Source: Eleginops maclovinus
Lineage: Eukaryota > Chordata > Actinopteri > Perciformes > Eleginopidae
Assembly: GCF_036324505.1 (NCBI RefSeq)
Contig: NC_086362.1
Location: 9,111,043 to 9,175,042, forward strand
Direction of reading: 5' to 3'
Length of the DNA stretch: 64,000 nt
The position numbers and the translations under genes are program-made. The notes beneath the pieces were generated by a model. The model saw only the letters and a list, made by a program, of their open reading frames with translations, did no database searches and was not told where the DNA came from. Positions 16,268 to 29,400 of this stretch are shown here, piece by piece (position 1 is the first letter of the stretch; each line of letters starts with the position of its first letter).

Positions 16268-19200
16268 GTTTACACTTACAACATAACTGCTTTGCATCCT
16301 CTGAATTGTTGCCATGTTCAAAGATGATACTTTTTAAGAACGCCTTACTTAAGGTAAGGTGCTGCAGTAGCCAAAAGCATTCTACAATTTGACACAGCTC
16401 TGATCAGATACATTTTTCTCAACATCAAACGTTTGATTTTTAGCAGAAGAAATTCAAAGCGAGACAAAAACAAGTATTTAAATAAGCATGTAATGCCTAA
16501 ACTGATGCAGGAGTGAATTCTTCCAAATGAGTAAAACTTAAACAAAATCATTGAAAACTGACTGTGCACCGTTCCAGGAATAGAAACAATAATAGAAATC
16601 TGCAAAACAGGACGGCTTCCAACAGGATTCAGTCAGAGAGGGTGGTGCATACAGATGGGTGTACACATGCTGATACTGGGCCCGCCACACACACACACAC
16701 TGATACACAGGCTGTTTCTTACCCCATTTCAAAAACAACATAGAGGCTTGGGGAGAATTAGTTGAGTGGGCTATCTCAGAAGAAGTGTATTATTTTGGAG
16801 CCCTGCTGTGCAAAGTCTGCAGTTCTTTTATTTTAAAGAGAACACACTTCAGTCTTTCTCTCTGATTTCCCATTTCTCTCCCTTCGCAACAACCATTTAC
16901 CTCAGGGGTTCTGTAAGTCTGTTCCATCAATACCCCCCCACCTATACAGCGGGAAAAAAGCAATAACTGTAAGTATTAAAAAACAAATTAAACATCAAGA
17001 ACTCTGAAAAAAACACGCTGAAATCTTCGTTCTATTTTTGAGAGGCGCACACACTTGACAAAAAGGCTAGCATTGCACACAACCTGTTCTTGTGCACACA
17101 TTTGGGCGTCTGGAGTGCCCACCAACCCACCTACTGTGAAATAAAGACAACCTAGACAATTTTTTGGGGAACACATGGGATCCAATCTAAGTATCTCCAC
17201 CCATGGCTTAAAAAGTACCTTTGTGATTCTTCTCACAATCAGAGCAGGTATTTGGATATTAAAGCAAGTAAACATGTCCTAGTTGAAACCCAAAATACAA
17301 ATATGAACCCCGAAACCTAAAAACCTGACCTCTTCCCCCCTTTACCTCCTCACGTTTTCCCTTCCAGCCTTCACCTCCCTGTCTCTGCCGTCTCCTCCTG
17401 CCAGCATGATGCTGCAGCCTCACAAACTCAGCGCTCTCCCTTCCCCTAATCAAATCCACTCTCCCCTCGCTCATCCCTCTCTTCGACAGTGACGGATGGC
17501 GGCCTTCACCCGTTTATCGCCTTTACATATTTCTCTGCCCATCCTCTTAACGACGCACATTCATACACACTGACTCTTCATCCCTCTTTCTTCCCATCTT
17601 CCTCGAACTCCCACTCCCTCCTTATGCACTCTCTTCCCACCGGGGTTCATTTTGCTCGAAATTTACACTCCATCTTGTGCGCTCCTCTCCCATTTTCTTG
17701 TCTTTTTGTCTCTGTATTTCACGCAGTATTTTTTGTCCGTTTCCATATCCAATGTTGTACTCCTCTCCCCGCGCTTTCAATACACTCGGGGAGTCTAAAG
17801 AGGACCGAATACGACAGAGGAATGACAGTGGAGTGATAGTATCAAAAGGATGAGTGGGCCTACAGTACACACGACTGCCGCACCAAGAGGCTATGTGGGC
17901 GTCCTTTTGTTCCTTGCCTGGAGAGGCAGAGAGAGAGTGTGCATGTGTCGGCCTTCCTGTAATTATGATTGTGTGGGAAGACTGTTTTGGTATGCTGCCG
18001 GTTGTTTCTCTATGCACCTAATATCAAGGGTCTGGATTATGAGTAAGAGTGCATGCTAGGAAGCTTTACTGTGATTGAAGGACCTCCGAGTCTATATATT
18101 TGTCTTCAGATTAAATTGTGCTTTAGTCAGCCGTATGCATTGATACTCAAATCACGTTAGCATTTTATTTTACTCCTACCTTCATTCTGCCACACCTAGT
18201 GTTCAGACATTACATCAGGCAGCGGTTTTGACTGGAGTCTCGCTGTGAGTGTATTCTTACTCCAATCAGATCTGTGGATTACTGTGCTTGTGATAAGTGG
18301 CTTTCGAGAGCTAATACAAATCCCCTTGTTTATAAACAGTGCGACATTCCCTAAGTCGATTAAGTCGATTACAGGCTAATGGCATTTGCGTGCGTTCGAG
18401 GGGGATGCACAAATGTATACGCAGATATGCCGATTCGGAAAATATACATGCACATTCATCAGTATTCATCAGCATCCTCGTGGCTGGCATTTAACAGGGC
18501 CTGACATTCATAATAATCCAAAGCGAATTAAAGACTGTGACCAAAGAGGGAATTAAGCCCTAAAGTCAGTAGGTCTTACGTGTGAGATAACAAGCGGACA
18601 CATTAGAGCCTTGTAGTCATGCCTGGAGCTCCTCCTAATTGCCTGCGTTTTGGTTAGGTTCAAAAGTAACACCGTTAATGGAAGTTCATCGCTCCATAGT
18701 GTCATATTTGACCGCGTCTGTCCTCGCATAAAAGAAAGCGTCGACCTCCTGGGGCTGCGGTGGGCATTTAGAAGGAAACTTCTGGAAGTTAAGTTAAGGT
18801 TATGTTGCTTAGAGTCGTGCTCCAACACCGAGCAGTTCCTTCCACGGACGCTTTTAGCTCGTGTTCTCACTCTCTTTCCTACCGCCTGTGCGCTGCTCTC
18901 TGGAGGTTTGAAGGTTCATGCAGGGTAGCGCAGCGATCGAGATTTCCCAAAAATAGAGGAAGCAAAAGAACAAACAATAGCGAAAAAACCGAAGCCTCTG
19001 CAGACCCTTAAACTGCACACCATTTTTAAAAGCACATACACCTAGCCAAATGCACATTTAATGGGATTTCACACTCGCCCGCACACAGGGCAGTAAGTTT
19101 CTGTTAATTTCATCTTCTCTGTCTGATCTCTTTTCATCGTGATTCAATCCTCTCCTCCTCTGTGTCTCTCTGTCATCTATCTTTCATTGACCGGCTCTTT

Positions 19201-19514
19201 ATTCTTTCCCTCCCCAAAAAGTATCCAGCAGGCAAGATATCAAAGGGGTTTTGGCCTTTTGGCTCTGTGTGTGCGCATGTGTGTGCGTGTGTTCTCACAT
19301 CTGTGCATCCCTTCTCATTGCAAATTCAGCAGCAAACTCTTAAGAGCAAGTGAAAGGCCTCCAAGTACAGGGAAATGTCACATTAATTCACGCACAGGAA
19401 CACACACACGGTCCACACCAGCATGGTGAGGCTAACCATACGCATTGTGAGTAGATAAAAGTTGATGGTAGACCCACACACACTGTACCTGTTTTTTCTG
19501 CATCAGTGCAACGT

Positions 19515-19660
19515 GTAAGATAAGACTTTATTGATCCCAGAGGGGAAATTCTAATGCCTCAGCAGCTTAAGTAAAAAGACCAAAGAGGAAGGTAGAGATA
19601 AGGAGTGGAAAACTGATATCAAAAACTACATTCAATACGTCCTATATAAATAAAATGTGC
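19515..19660. mobile_element. Dispersed-repeat remnant with the TTTATTGATCCC motif
   Basis: AAGACTTTATTGATCCCAGA followed by GGGGAAATTC and CAGCAGCTTAAGTAAAAAGA matches a motif I recognise as recurring in fish retroposon 3' regions. The family is not assigned and the limits are approximate. Confidence 0.4.
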
Positions 19661-20159
19661 AGTTGTTATAGGATAACGAAAAGGACAAAAAAATGACCAA
19701 ATCTGTAGAAGTTGAAGCCCTAATAACAGCTATATATTATAATCCATTGCAAAATACAATGCATTATAATTAGTTACACTTTATCATGATGCAGTATATT
19801 ATGTGTTGTATATTCTATACAAGGGAAGATCTTTAACTCTATTAAACTTAAGGTACACTGGTGGAGATGCAAAACATTTAAAGTTTGGCTGGTTGAAGTA
19901 GAAATGTTTTATTAAAAATATATATATTTGAAGGCACCGACTGCTGCATATTGGTGTCAACTCGTCTTGAATATATTTGCATAAAAGAACAGCTTTTTTC
20001 CTCAAACTACATTCTGCGGAAACTACTGAAATCTAAACGAGTTAATGTACAGACACCAAGTAATGCTCTTAAACTCCCTACATACCTGTACAAATGTATT
20101 ACTCGCATGGTTACTACCTTTAAGTGTGAGAGACTAGTAACACGATAGATTAAAGAAGC

Positions 20160-20910
20160 AAGGTTGAGAGCGAAGGAGAGGAGGGGGAGGAGGAGCTAAA
20201 TGGAATGGGACAGGGAGCTATCCATCTCTCAAATCGATCATGACACGGACAGATCGGTTAAACCCAACTCGTGCATGTGTGTGTCAGAGAGCTTCAACAC
20301 TGTACTGCTCGAGTTGCAAATGAGATCTAAAGGAGTGGCAAGAAAGTGTAGAAAGTAGGAGCGGGAGAAGGAAGGAAACATGGAGGCCAGCAGAGTCAGC
20401 AGGTGATAGAGAGACAAGACAAAACGATGGGTAGAGGAGGTGCAGGAGAAAATCAGGGAGAATGTGGTGAGGTAGGGCTGTGACTGATAACACTGTCGTA
20501 CACAGGTTGCCTCAAGGGCAGACAAGACAGAGAGAAAGGAGGAAAATGTGGAAATGTACAGAGGAGCCAGAGGGGTAAAGAAGAAGGTGAGCAAGGATGA
20601 AGACGCAGGAGAGAAACGGATAGAAACACACAATGAGGGGCATGGCAGTGAGAGATACATGGGAGGGGATGGATGGCAGAGAAACAAAGAACTATCTGTG
20701 GTAATAGACTCAGAGGAAGAGGAGAGGTAGGTAAGGGGGAGGGTTACAGTGTGGGATAGGGACAATGTGTGAGGGCTTTCACAAGGGCAAGGAAGAGGTA
20801 GGAATGCAGGTAGAGACAAAGATAGAGGAAAATGAGAAAGAGCAGGGCTGGAAAAAAAGATGAGGGGTGAAGGAAAAAGAAAGGTCAAATGACAAAGTGG
20901 AGACACACAG
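20160..20910. repeat. Long purine-rich (GA-biased) plus-strand tract
   Basis: Irregular GAGG/GGAAA words over about 750 bp. A 276-codon minus-strand frame covers it (20238-21068) and reads as Ser/Leu/Pro low complexity without domain features. Confidence 0.7.
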
Positions 20911-22825
20911 GTGGCGCAACAGGAGAGTGTGTGAGTGTATTGACATTCAGCGGGCCGCGGGCTAAAGTAAGCTGTCTGAGGAGCAGACATTAGCAGCGTG
21001 CGGGGGGGTGCTGGTTGAGCTCGGTGTACGGCAGCCACAGACGTTATGGCAGACATGTTTTCACCCACAGTTCACCTTTTCGGGTGCAATTTAACATTTT
21101 AGTATATTCAAGACTCAATGGGAACTCGGGATGGGTTGTCACTGCAGGCATTCGTGACTCTGCCCCCCCGCCCCGCAAACCCCAGACGTACTAATGCTGC
21201 AAGCAAGTTTCGGAAACTGATGACGACAGACATGAGGAGATTACCATCTGTGGTAGCGGTTTAGGTTTGGAAAGGGTACCAAGTTCCTGGTAGTCATTAG
21301 ACCTCCCTACAGCAACCAAGTTCCACTCGAGCGAAGTAGCAATAATGGACAACAAAAGTAGTGTTTTCCAACTCTTCAGTCCTTGTAGGCTATTAAAGGT
21401 CTGTGAATGGACACAGGCTTGGCTTTTCTTTCAAATAAAATAGCAGTTTGCTCCTAAACAACAATAATAGCCCATCAGTATAATGTTCTGCCCAAAGACG
21501 CAAACGGAAATGCATGACATTAAGGAAGCAATGATACCATTCATCGGAGCCTAAAGTAATCCATAAGTAATGTATTCCCGTCAAGTTACACAGAAGCGTC
21601 TTATTTCCATTCATCTCTTTGCTTTTACAGAGAAAACATTTAGGCAAAATGCATCATTTAAGGCAACAGTTTTCTTTATCTTCACTGAGCGTTTCACGAA
21701 TGGAACACTTTAACCCGTGTAATAGAGCCGACTTTCTGAAAGCAGACCATATAGTCGGGAAGAGAGCAAACTTCTACTTTTGTATCGATGCTCCTTAGAT
21801 ATCCGAGTTAAATGGTAAACCCTCTTCTAGTTTCACGCAGAAAGAGCAAAGCTGGCACATAATGGAAAAAATATTGAGCCGGCAATTTGCGTCAACCTGT
21901 GAAGTCAGCATGATATACGGCCGTGTCTTGGCGTTACTCAAAGTATTAGGTTGCATACATTAGACATCACACTACAACCGCCCTGCTCAGGACTCGGCTG
22001 CACGAGTTTCCAGATCCAGCTGCTCATGAGAACGAAGCTGCCTTTCTGCACCGATGCTCGTGTCTCTGTCTGTCTGCGTCTGACTCACCGTCTCATTCTC
22101 CGTTTCCTCTCCCCAGTCACCGAGGCAGTGGCTGTTATCAACACTCCCTGTCACTCTCTGTATCTAGATGACAGTTGCTATGACAACTATTATGCATGCC
22201 AATCAGTGGCAGTGACTCATCTCTTCACCTTATCATCACATAGCTGCATTAACGGTTGTGGGGCACAAAGAATTTGGGTGACTTTCTGAGATTATAATGG
22301 AGGTCTTGTACTTCACTCAGACTTGGATCTGGAGTCGAACACTGAAAAGGCAGCTGACCCAGTATGATTCCCTGACCCACGGTGTTGAGAAGGTGTCCGA
22401 TGATATAACACAAGTAAAATCCTCTCTTCCAGGTTTCTAGGTAACTGTTACTATGGGGACTGTCTGTGTTCATGTCATTTGGGATGTTGTTGCTAGGCGA
22501 TAAGCTGTAGTAGTGAGGAGGTGCAAGTGTGCATGTAAGAGAGACATGGGCGTCCACCATTCCTCAGTATGGCCTTTTTGGTATGCTATGAAGAGGCATT
22601 AGTGCAGAGTGGTGCTCATTTTAGAGGAGGCCTGAGCCCACACACGTAAGCCTGTGTGTAGATCAAGCTCCTCTTCCAGCTCTGTCTAGTCAGAGTAGGT
22701 GGAAGACAGTAAAGCAGAATAAAAACACACTTCAGACGTCTCATGAAACAACTCTGCCCAGGGAAAGAGTCTAAAACCTGCTGTTTTTTCTCCCTGCAGG
22801 TCTGTGGATTGCCAGGCGTTCTACC

Positions 22826-23408
22826 ATGCCTGTCCCCCCACCCCTCAATCCCCGCAGACAAAAACACCTGCCCCACACACACCTCCACCACCCGGAAAAA
22901 GGGGCAGAGCTCTCCCCTTCCCTCTTTCCTCCATCCATCCCCTCTCTTTCTCTTCTCCCCACTCTCCTCGTATCATCTGTGCCCTCCTCATCCCATCTCG
23001 TCCACTGCGCGTGCCCCAGGGCTACCAAAAGAACACTTCCCGAATCGGCCCCTTTCCCGGCGTTCCACTGGCTGACTCTAGTCACATGCTGCCTGCTGCC
23101 TTCGCTGATTGGAGCAGGGGAAACGTGGGGCATGGTCTCGACCTGTCCCTTCCACTGCGTGTGCCGAAACCTTTCCGAGTCGCTCAGCACGCTCTGTGCC
23201 GACAAGGGCCTGCTGTTTGTCCCGCCCAACGTTGACCGGCGCACCGTGGAGCTGCGACTGGCCGACAACTTCATCACGGAAGTGGGCGGGATTGACTTTG
23301 TCAACATGAGCGGATTGGTGGATTTAACTCTGTCGAGGAATACCATCAACCTCATCCGACCCATGACCTTTGCTGACCTTGAGAGTCTGCGCTCGCTCCA
23401 TCTGGACG
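22826..23408 (+). CDS. lrfn4: lrfn4 coding exon 1: signal segment, LRRNT, first LRRs
   Basis: Encodes residues 1-194 plus one base (phase 1 donor, G|GTGAGC). The exon probably begins at 22800, after a good acceptor (TTTTTTCTCCCTGCAG|G). The first in-frame ATG is 22826. It puts about 80 proline-, serine- and histidine-rich residues before the hydrophobic segment at residues 81-97 ([18 protein letters not shown]), which looks like the real signal peptide. LRFN signal peptides normally start within a few residues of the initiator Met. The true start may therefore be in an upstream exon, or splicing may use the acceptor-like site ending at 23019 (GTGCCCCAG|G). The LRR N-cap has Cys at 107, 111, 113 and 124. 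Possible N-glycosylation sites are at residues 115 (NLS) and 160 (NMS). The frame is certain from about 23060 onward; the N-terminus is not. Confidence 0.85.
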
Positions 23409-26400
23409 GTGAGCCAAAATAGTCAAAATACAATCCTGCTGATAAAAACTATTTGGATTTGGTCAAATAATTACATAATTGTGTGTCTAGGTAATCGCTT
23501 GATAGCAATCGGACCCAGGGACCTCGCAGGGTTGGTCAATCTGCAGCACTTGATCATCAACAACAACCAGCTGATCAAAGTCTCCGTCCAGGCCTTCGAC
23601 GACTTCCTGCTCACCCTGGAAGACCTCGACATGTCCTACAATAACCTCAGGAGGTAAGCCTTTGCCTTTATTGTGATTGCCCACATGCATGAAATGTACC
23701 CTGCTCTGCTTTGTTAAGTAGTAACTGAATGTAATGCTCTTCTCAAGCTGTCTCAAGCGAATACTGCAGAGGCAAAGTGGAAACCCCTATGATCACGTAG
23801 GAGTCAGCAAACATAATGAGAGGAACTGGCTCAAACAGCTGAGGCTGGGAGAAGAGGACTAAAAGCTCAGGAAATTCAAAGTGAATCAATTTTGATGAGG
23901 TCCTAATTTTCTTTGACATCGATTTTGTTAAGATTTGATGAGTGGACATCTGAGCTCACTCAGCTGTGAGTGTGGATTGCTACAGCTTTTCGGAAGGTTT
24001 TTCAGTACCTCACTGGGTAGCATTCTACTTAGGACAATGGAGATGGCATCTCTATGCATTCCTCGGGACTAAATTACAAGTCAAAACAAAGAATATATTC
24101 TCCACCGGCCCTCTATTCTCCTCTTCAAACTGTCCCACTGCGTCGATGGATTCCGTAGCTTTTGGCTGTCAGTTCTGATTAAGATGTTTCATTTGTCTCT
24201 TCTGCAGGAGCTCTCTGGACGCTCTCCAACCTCCACCAGGCTATAAGTGTAGAGCTTTAATGACCAATACATTAACAACTGCCGTTTGCCTTTTGTTGCA
24301 GACTATTCCTCACAGACAGATGTGAGCCTGCATCACTGGTTGTTTCTTTTCTTTGAAGGCCACAGAGGGTCTTTATTAGTGATGTATAGAGTTGAAAGCG
24401 GTGGACAGAGGGGAAGAAATTGGCTTAATGTTCGACCAGCTCGGATCCAAACACTGATTCCTTCATCAAGTCGACAAACGCTCAAAGCCGGAGAAACATC
24501 ACGAAATATGAAAAGAGGGGAAGAGATTATCCTGTCTATTTCTAATTGTGAGAAAATGTGATGTCTCCTGAATCTTTGAATGACATACATACTGTTTATA
24601 GCCGAGTTTTAGAGAAAGTTTGCTGAGATGATTATTGGTTGTCTTCCGCTCTACCTTCATCTGACTTCTGGTATGCATCAAAGCAAAAACTAAATCAAAG
24701 TGTGTGGGCTATAATTTAGCCCATATCAAAGAGACATCCTTGTGCTACACCATCCTGCTTTATTTGTCTGCCATTCTCCCTCTAGTCTACACCACAAACA
24801 TGATTAAATAATCGAGCCTTGTACATTCCTATTGTCCAGAGACATTAAGCTTTATAGACAAAGAAAGCAACCATCTGCTGTTTGTTAGAGCAGTCAATAA
24901 TTTAGCATCTTTCCTTTCCTTTTGAAATAATAGAACTAATTAATTCAATTCCTTTTATTACACAAAACAATGCATTATTATCCCAAATTGGCTTTGAAAT
25001 CAACTTGTAATGTGGTACTTTGAGTAGTGGCAGGTTCTCTTTTTGCTGGGTACTACGAGCGCTACAGTGCTTATCAGAAAGCAAATGCTTCTTCTGCAAA
25101 ACAAATATTGTGCTTAAGTAGAAAAACACATGGTAGTGAAGTCAAAAATAACAAGATGAAACCAACAGTGTACACATGAACCCAAAAATAACATTATTTC
25201 TTCCAGCTTTGTCTCGTTTTAGGATTTATTTCATTGTGCTTGTTGTCAGTCAGTTTTGATTTAAACAGTTCTTGAGTGAATGCCTCCACAAAAGGAATAC
25301 TAAATGACTGCCGCATTAGGTCACAGATGGGACTGGTGTAATCCAGCAAAACAGAAGGAATGAGAAGTAGAAAGAGCATCTGTTGTGGTAGTCTGTCATT
25401 GTTGTCACCAGTAATTAGTCTTCGCTTATTCCAATTTTCCGCAGCCTTACGTAGAAGCGTGCTCAGAAAATAGAGAGTAAATGTTGACTGATATATAAGC
25501 ACACTGTAATCAGGTTGGTTCCCTATAGAGTTTATCCACAAGAGACACTAGCCATCAAAGTGGTAAATCTTCACAGCTGCCATTCCCTTTAAAGGAGATG
25601 CTTTAATATCCACTCTGAAACAAGAATAAAAGACCAACCTTGGCCCAAAGTCTAATAACTCATGAATCTGAATTTAATCTCCAAATATTCCTCTTTTTCC
25701 TTTCTACAGGGTGCCATGGGAGTCCATTCAGAACATGGCCAGTCTGCACACTCTCAATCTGGACCATAACCTGATAGACTTCATAGCGGAGGGAGTCTTT
25801 GGAGAGCTGTACAAGCTTGCAAGGCTGGATATGACCTCCAACAGGCTCCGCACCCTGCCTCCTGATCCCCTATTCGCAAGGTAGCTCTTAAGCTTTTCTT
25901 TTATGTTTCTGTAAGTAGGAATATTCTGCGAAAAACGACCCTCGAGACACCACAGTGTTTTTAAAAAGGATTCCAAGTTACTGAAAGACAGGGAAAAACA
26001 TCCTGTAAACAAAGAAAATTAAACCCTGTGAACAAATTGTATTCCTTTATTATATATAATTGAGGCAGTGGCTTGGTCCACCCTCTGCATGACAAAGAAA
26101 TTCACAGTGGCAAGTAGCTGCAGGGTGAATAAATAAGGCCCTTACAGGTCTCCAGTGCCCACTAAGTGGCTAGTCATAGATTTCAAACTTGGGAAATGGA
26201 TTGTTGGAAGGTAATGAGGTAAAGAAACAAAACCCACACTCATGGTAGAGGTGCCAACTATTCTCCAGCCAACTCAGGAATAAATATCTCACAAAGTCCA
26301 GGTGTGACAGGAACTTGGTGAACTTTTTCAGATTGCTTTAAAAAACTGAGGAGACCAGGACCGGCATTGCATGCTAACACATGAACAGAGCTGTAATCCG

Positions 26401-29400
26401 CGATAATGATTTATTCAAATCAGGCCTGTTTTAACAAATGACAAAAATAATTATCACAGCAATTGAAATATCTTTGTCAAATGTTGGTCCAATTTAAGTT
26501 CCACTATGATTGCTTCCTTATAAAGCTTAAAGCTTACATCTGTCATTCCTCAGTTTGGATCCCCAGTGTAAAGAACCATCTTCCACAAAGTTGCTCAGCA
26601 AGAAAGCTTAACAGAGTCCTGTTTTCATCCTTGATATTTGCAAATTAGTACATTTTTAATTTGCACAGGCCAGCTGCAAGAAGCTTGTAACAGCACTAAT
26701 GCTAAGTATTGCTCCTGGGTAGGTTTGAACAGCATGCTGTGGACTATTTTCAAATTCATTTCAGATACATTTCTCTCATCAGAGCAGCAAGCTCATATCT
26801 ACTATATCTACTAACTGATGTGAAGACCTCCCTATATGGTACCATTATGTTTGGTTCCTTTAAAATCCTCCTTTGAATTTATAACCATTAAATAGCAATA
26901 AAGTGAAACTGCTTCAATTTAGCAAAGAGCTTATCCTTTACAAGGTATTTTGACAATAATGCCCATAAAGTATGCTGGTGCACTATTACCTAGATTGATT
27001 TCCATCTAAAAAACAAGAATATAGCTTCTCAAGTCAACTTTTTCTCCATTAAGGCTTATAAATGTGTTGAAGTAACCTGATGTTCCTTTCTGCTATCATC
27101 TTCAGGTCCCAGACAGGTGCAATAAGTCCCACCCCCTACAATAATGTCATTAGCTTAAATTTCGGTGGAAACCCGCTGCACTGCAATTGCGAGCTGCTGT
27201 GGTTACGGAGGCTAATCCGTGGGGACGACATGGAGACGTGTGCCACACCTGCTCACCTGGCTGGAAGGTAATTTTTTTTGTTAAGGACAACATTTTTATC
27301 CTGACACTTTAAATCATTGAAGCATTTTCCAAAGTAAAGGGGGGGGAAGAATAGTAAGTGATGTTTAGCTGGTCATAATCCATCATTTATCCCAAACTTG
27401 CCTAAAGACCCATCAATCCTAACACTACTGATTTAGCTGAAATCTAATTAAAAGGCATCGCATTTATTGACAGCTTAATAACTCACAGGAAACGTGCAGT
27501 AGGCCTTAAGGACTGGGTTTCAAAGCAGTGATGTGATATTGTTGCTGTCATTGTACCGCAAACTTTCCCCTCCCTGCATCTCTCCGCAAGAATCTAACCC
27601 TGTAGTCAACAGTATGGAGTGCAAACAAAGGATTGAGGAGGAAAACGAGCATCTGTTGTTGTCATCTGTCATGGCTGTCAGCATTCATTACTCTTTGCTT
27701 AGTCCGGGTTTCCAGAGGGTAGCATGGGAAATTGTTCAGACTGATGTGCATTACTGAACTTAACCCTTTAAATTGACAGACAAGAGCACATAGATCTTTA
27801 GGTTAATGTACGACATTAATCTGCCAAATAAACCTCGCAGGGATAAAAGAAGACACATTCCTGTACTTAGCCAAACAGGTGATTCTGCTCTACTTGACTT
27901 TCTCTTTTATTGGCTTCATCCTTCTTTGTCTCTCAGATATTTCTGGTCGATTCCTGAGGAGGAGTTTACTTGTGAACCACCGCTCATCACCCGTCACACT
28001 CACAAGCTGTGGGTGCTAGAAGGCCAGCGGGCCACACTCAAATGCCGTGCCATTGGCGACCCTGAGCCAGTAATCCACTGGGTTTCCCCAGACGACCGCA
28101 TCGTTGCCAACTCATCCCGGACCAGCTCCTTCAGCAATGGGACCTTGGATATCTTAGTAACAGTTGCCAGGGATGACGGGGCGTACACGTGTATTGCAAT
28201 AAATGCAGCGGGTGAAGCGACTGCTACTGTGGACCTGAAAATAATCCCCCTGCCTCACCGGGGAGGAGCAGGTGGAAACACAGGGAATAACAACGTGAAC
28301 ACCAAAAACAACGGGAACGTGACCAGTGGGATTTTACGGACCGATCCGGGCTCTTCTGATATCAGCACGGGGAAAAACGGAGGGATTAACAATGGAGCAG
28401 GACGAGGAGGGGAAGCAGAGGATGGGAGGAAAGGTGGAGGTGAGGACGATGAGGGTGAAAGTAGCAAGGGCTCTGAAGGGGAGACAGGCCGAAGGAGGGA
28501 GCATGGAGGAGGACGAGGACGAGGAGGAGGAAGAAAGGAGAGTTGGAGTACAAGGAGTTACGTCAACCTCAGCGCAGGTCCGATGGGATTTGGGAAGTTT
28601 GTCTGCAGTTTACGCTGTGTGGATGTATCAGATACAGTACAACTGCACCGCCGACGAGACCCTCATCTACAGGTTAGTTTTGCTTTACCCACTCGCAAAC
28701 AACAAGAACCAACGTGATGAAATGTTACGTTTTACAGTCATTTCTGATAGCCCTCCCTCCTCAAAGGTTGGATTTCCTGTCTCCATTCAAAAGGCCTTAA
28801 ATATTCATCCATTACAGCACGACACTTCCGTAGTGCACCTTGTACATGGAACGGGGAATGCTCAAGGGATGAATGAATGGGGAGACAGATGAAGGGGTAG
28901 TGGGGAGAATGAAGTTAATAATTTAGCTCCATCATGGTATGACACTGATTCCCAACTGGTGGGTAGTAAGTGAACATGGGAGGATAAGTGGATGGTCGTT
29001 TAAACGAGAATACGATTTGGATATTAGAAAAAAGCGAGCTTGCTTGAAACATGAAAACATTTAGAGGCAAGGAAATGGTGTCGGACTCTGAAAGCAAGGT
29101 CTGTCTACAGCTACATTTGCCGGCATTAATGGACACGTCTGATAAAGTAACAGGATCTTTATGGATATGTCATTTTTGATTTGAAGCTACATTTAAACAC
29201 TCAGTTAGCCCTGTCATTTTGCATTCAAAATGAGATCCCTTCACACTTCACTGTCCGTGTTTACTCACCGTGCTCTCAGAGGGAGAAAAAGAATCAAACA
29301 TTTATGAAAACCAGATTTGAGGTTAAGAGCTGCAATGCTGTTGTTGCTATCACAAATTATTTAGGAGACAGCCATCACACCTCGCCTTGTAAGGTAGGGT

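Noticed and set aside
20238..21068. 276-codon minus-strand open frame
   Set aside because: Ser/Leu/Pro-rich product of a GA-biased strand, with no domain, splice or conservation sign.
22771..23433. 220-codon minus-strand frame over lrfn4 exon 1
   Set aside because: Shadow of the plus-strand coding exon.
28430..28540. A micro-intron or programmed frameshift repairing the linker frame
   Set aside because: GT/AG pairs here would give introns of a few tens of bases, too short for vertebrate splicing, and no slippery-site plus structure is evident. An indel or assembly error is simpler.
28326..28892. A separate 188-codon gene inside lrfn4 exon 5
   Set aside because: Its middle part is the FN3 half of lrfn4 in the shifted frame; its start and end are out-of-frame linker and intron.
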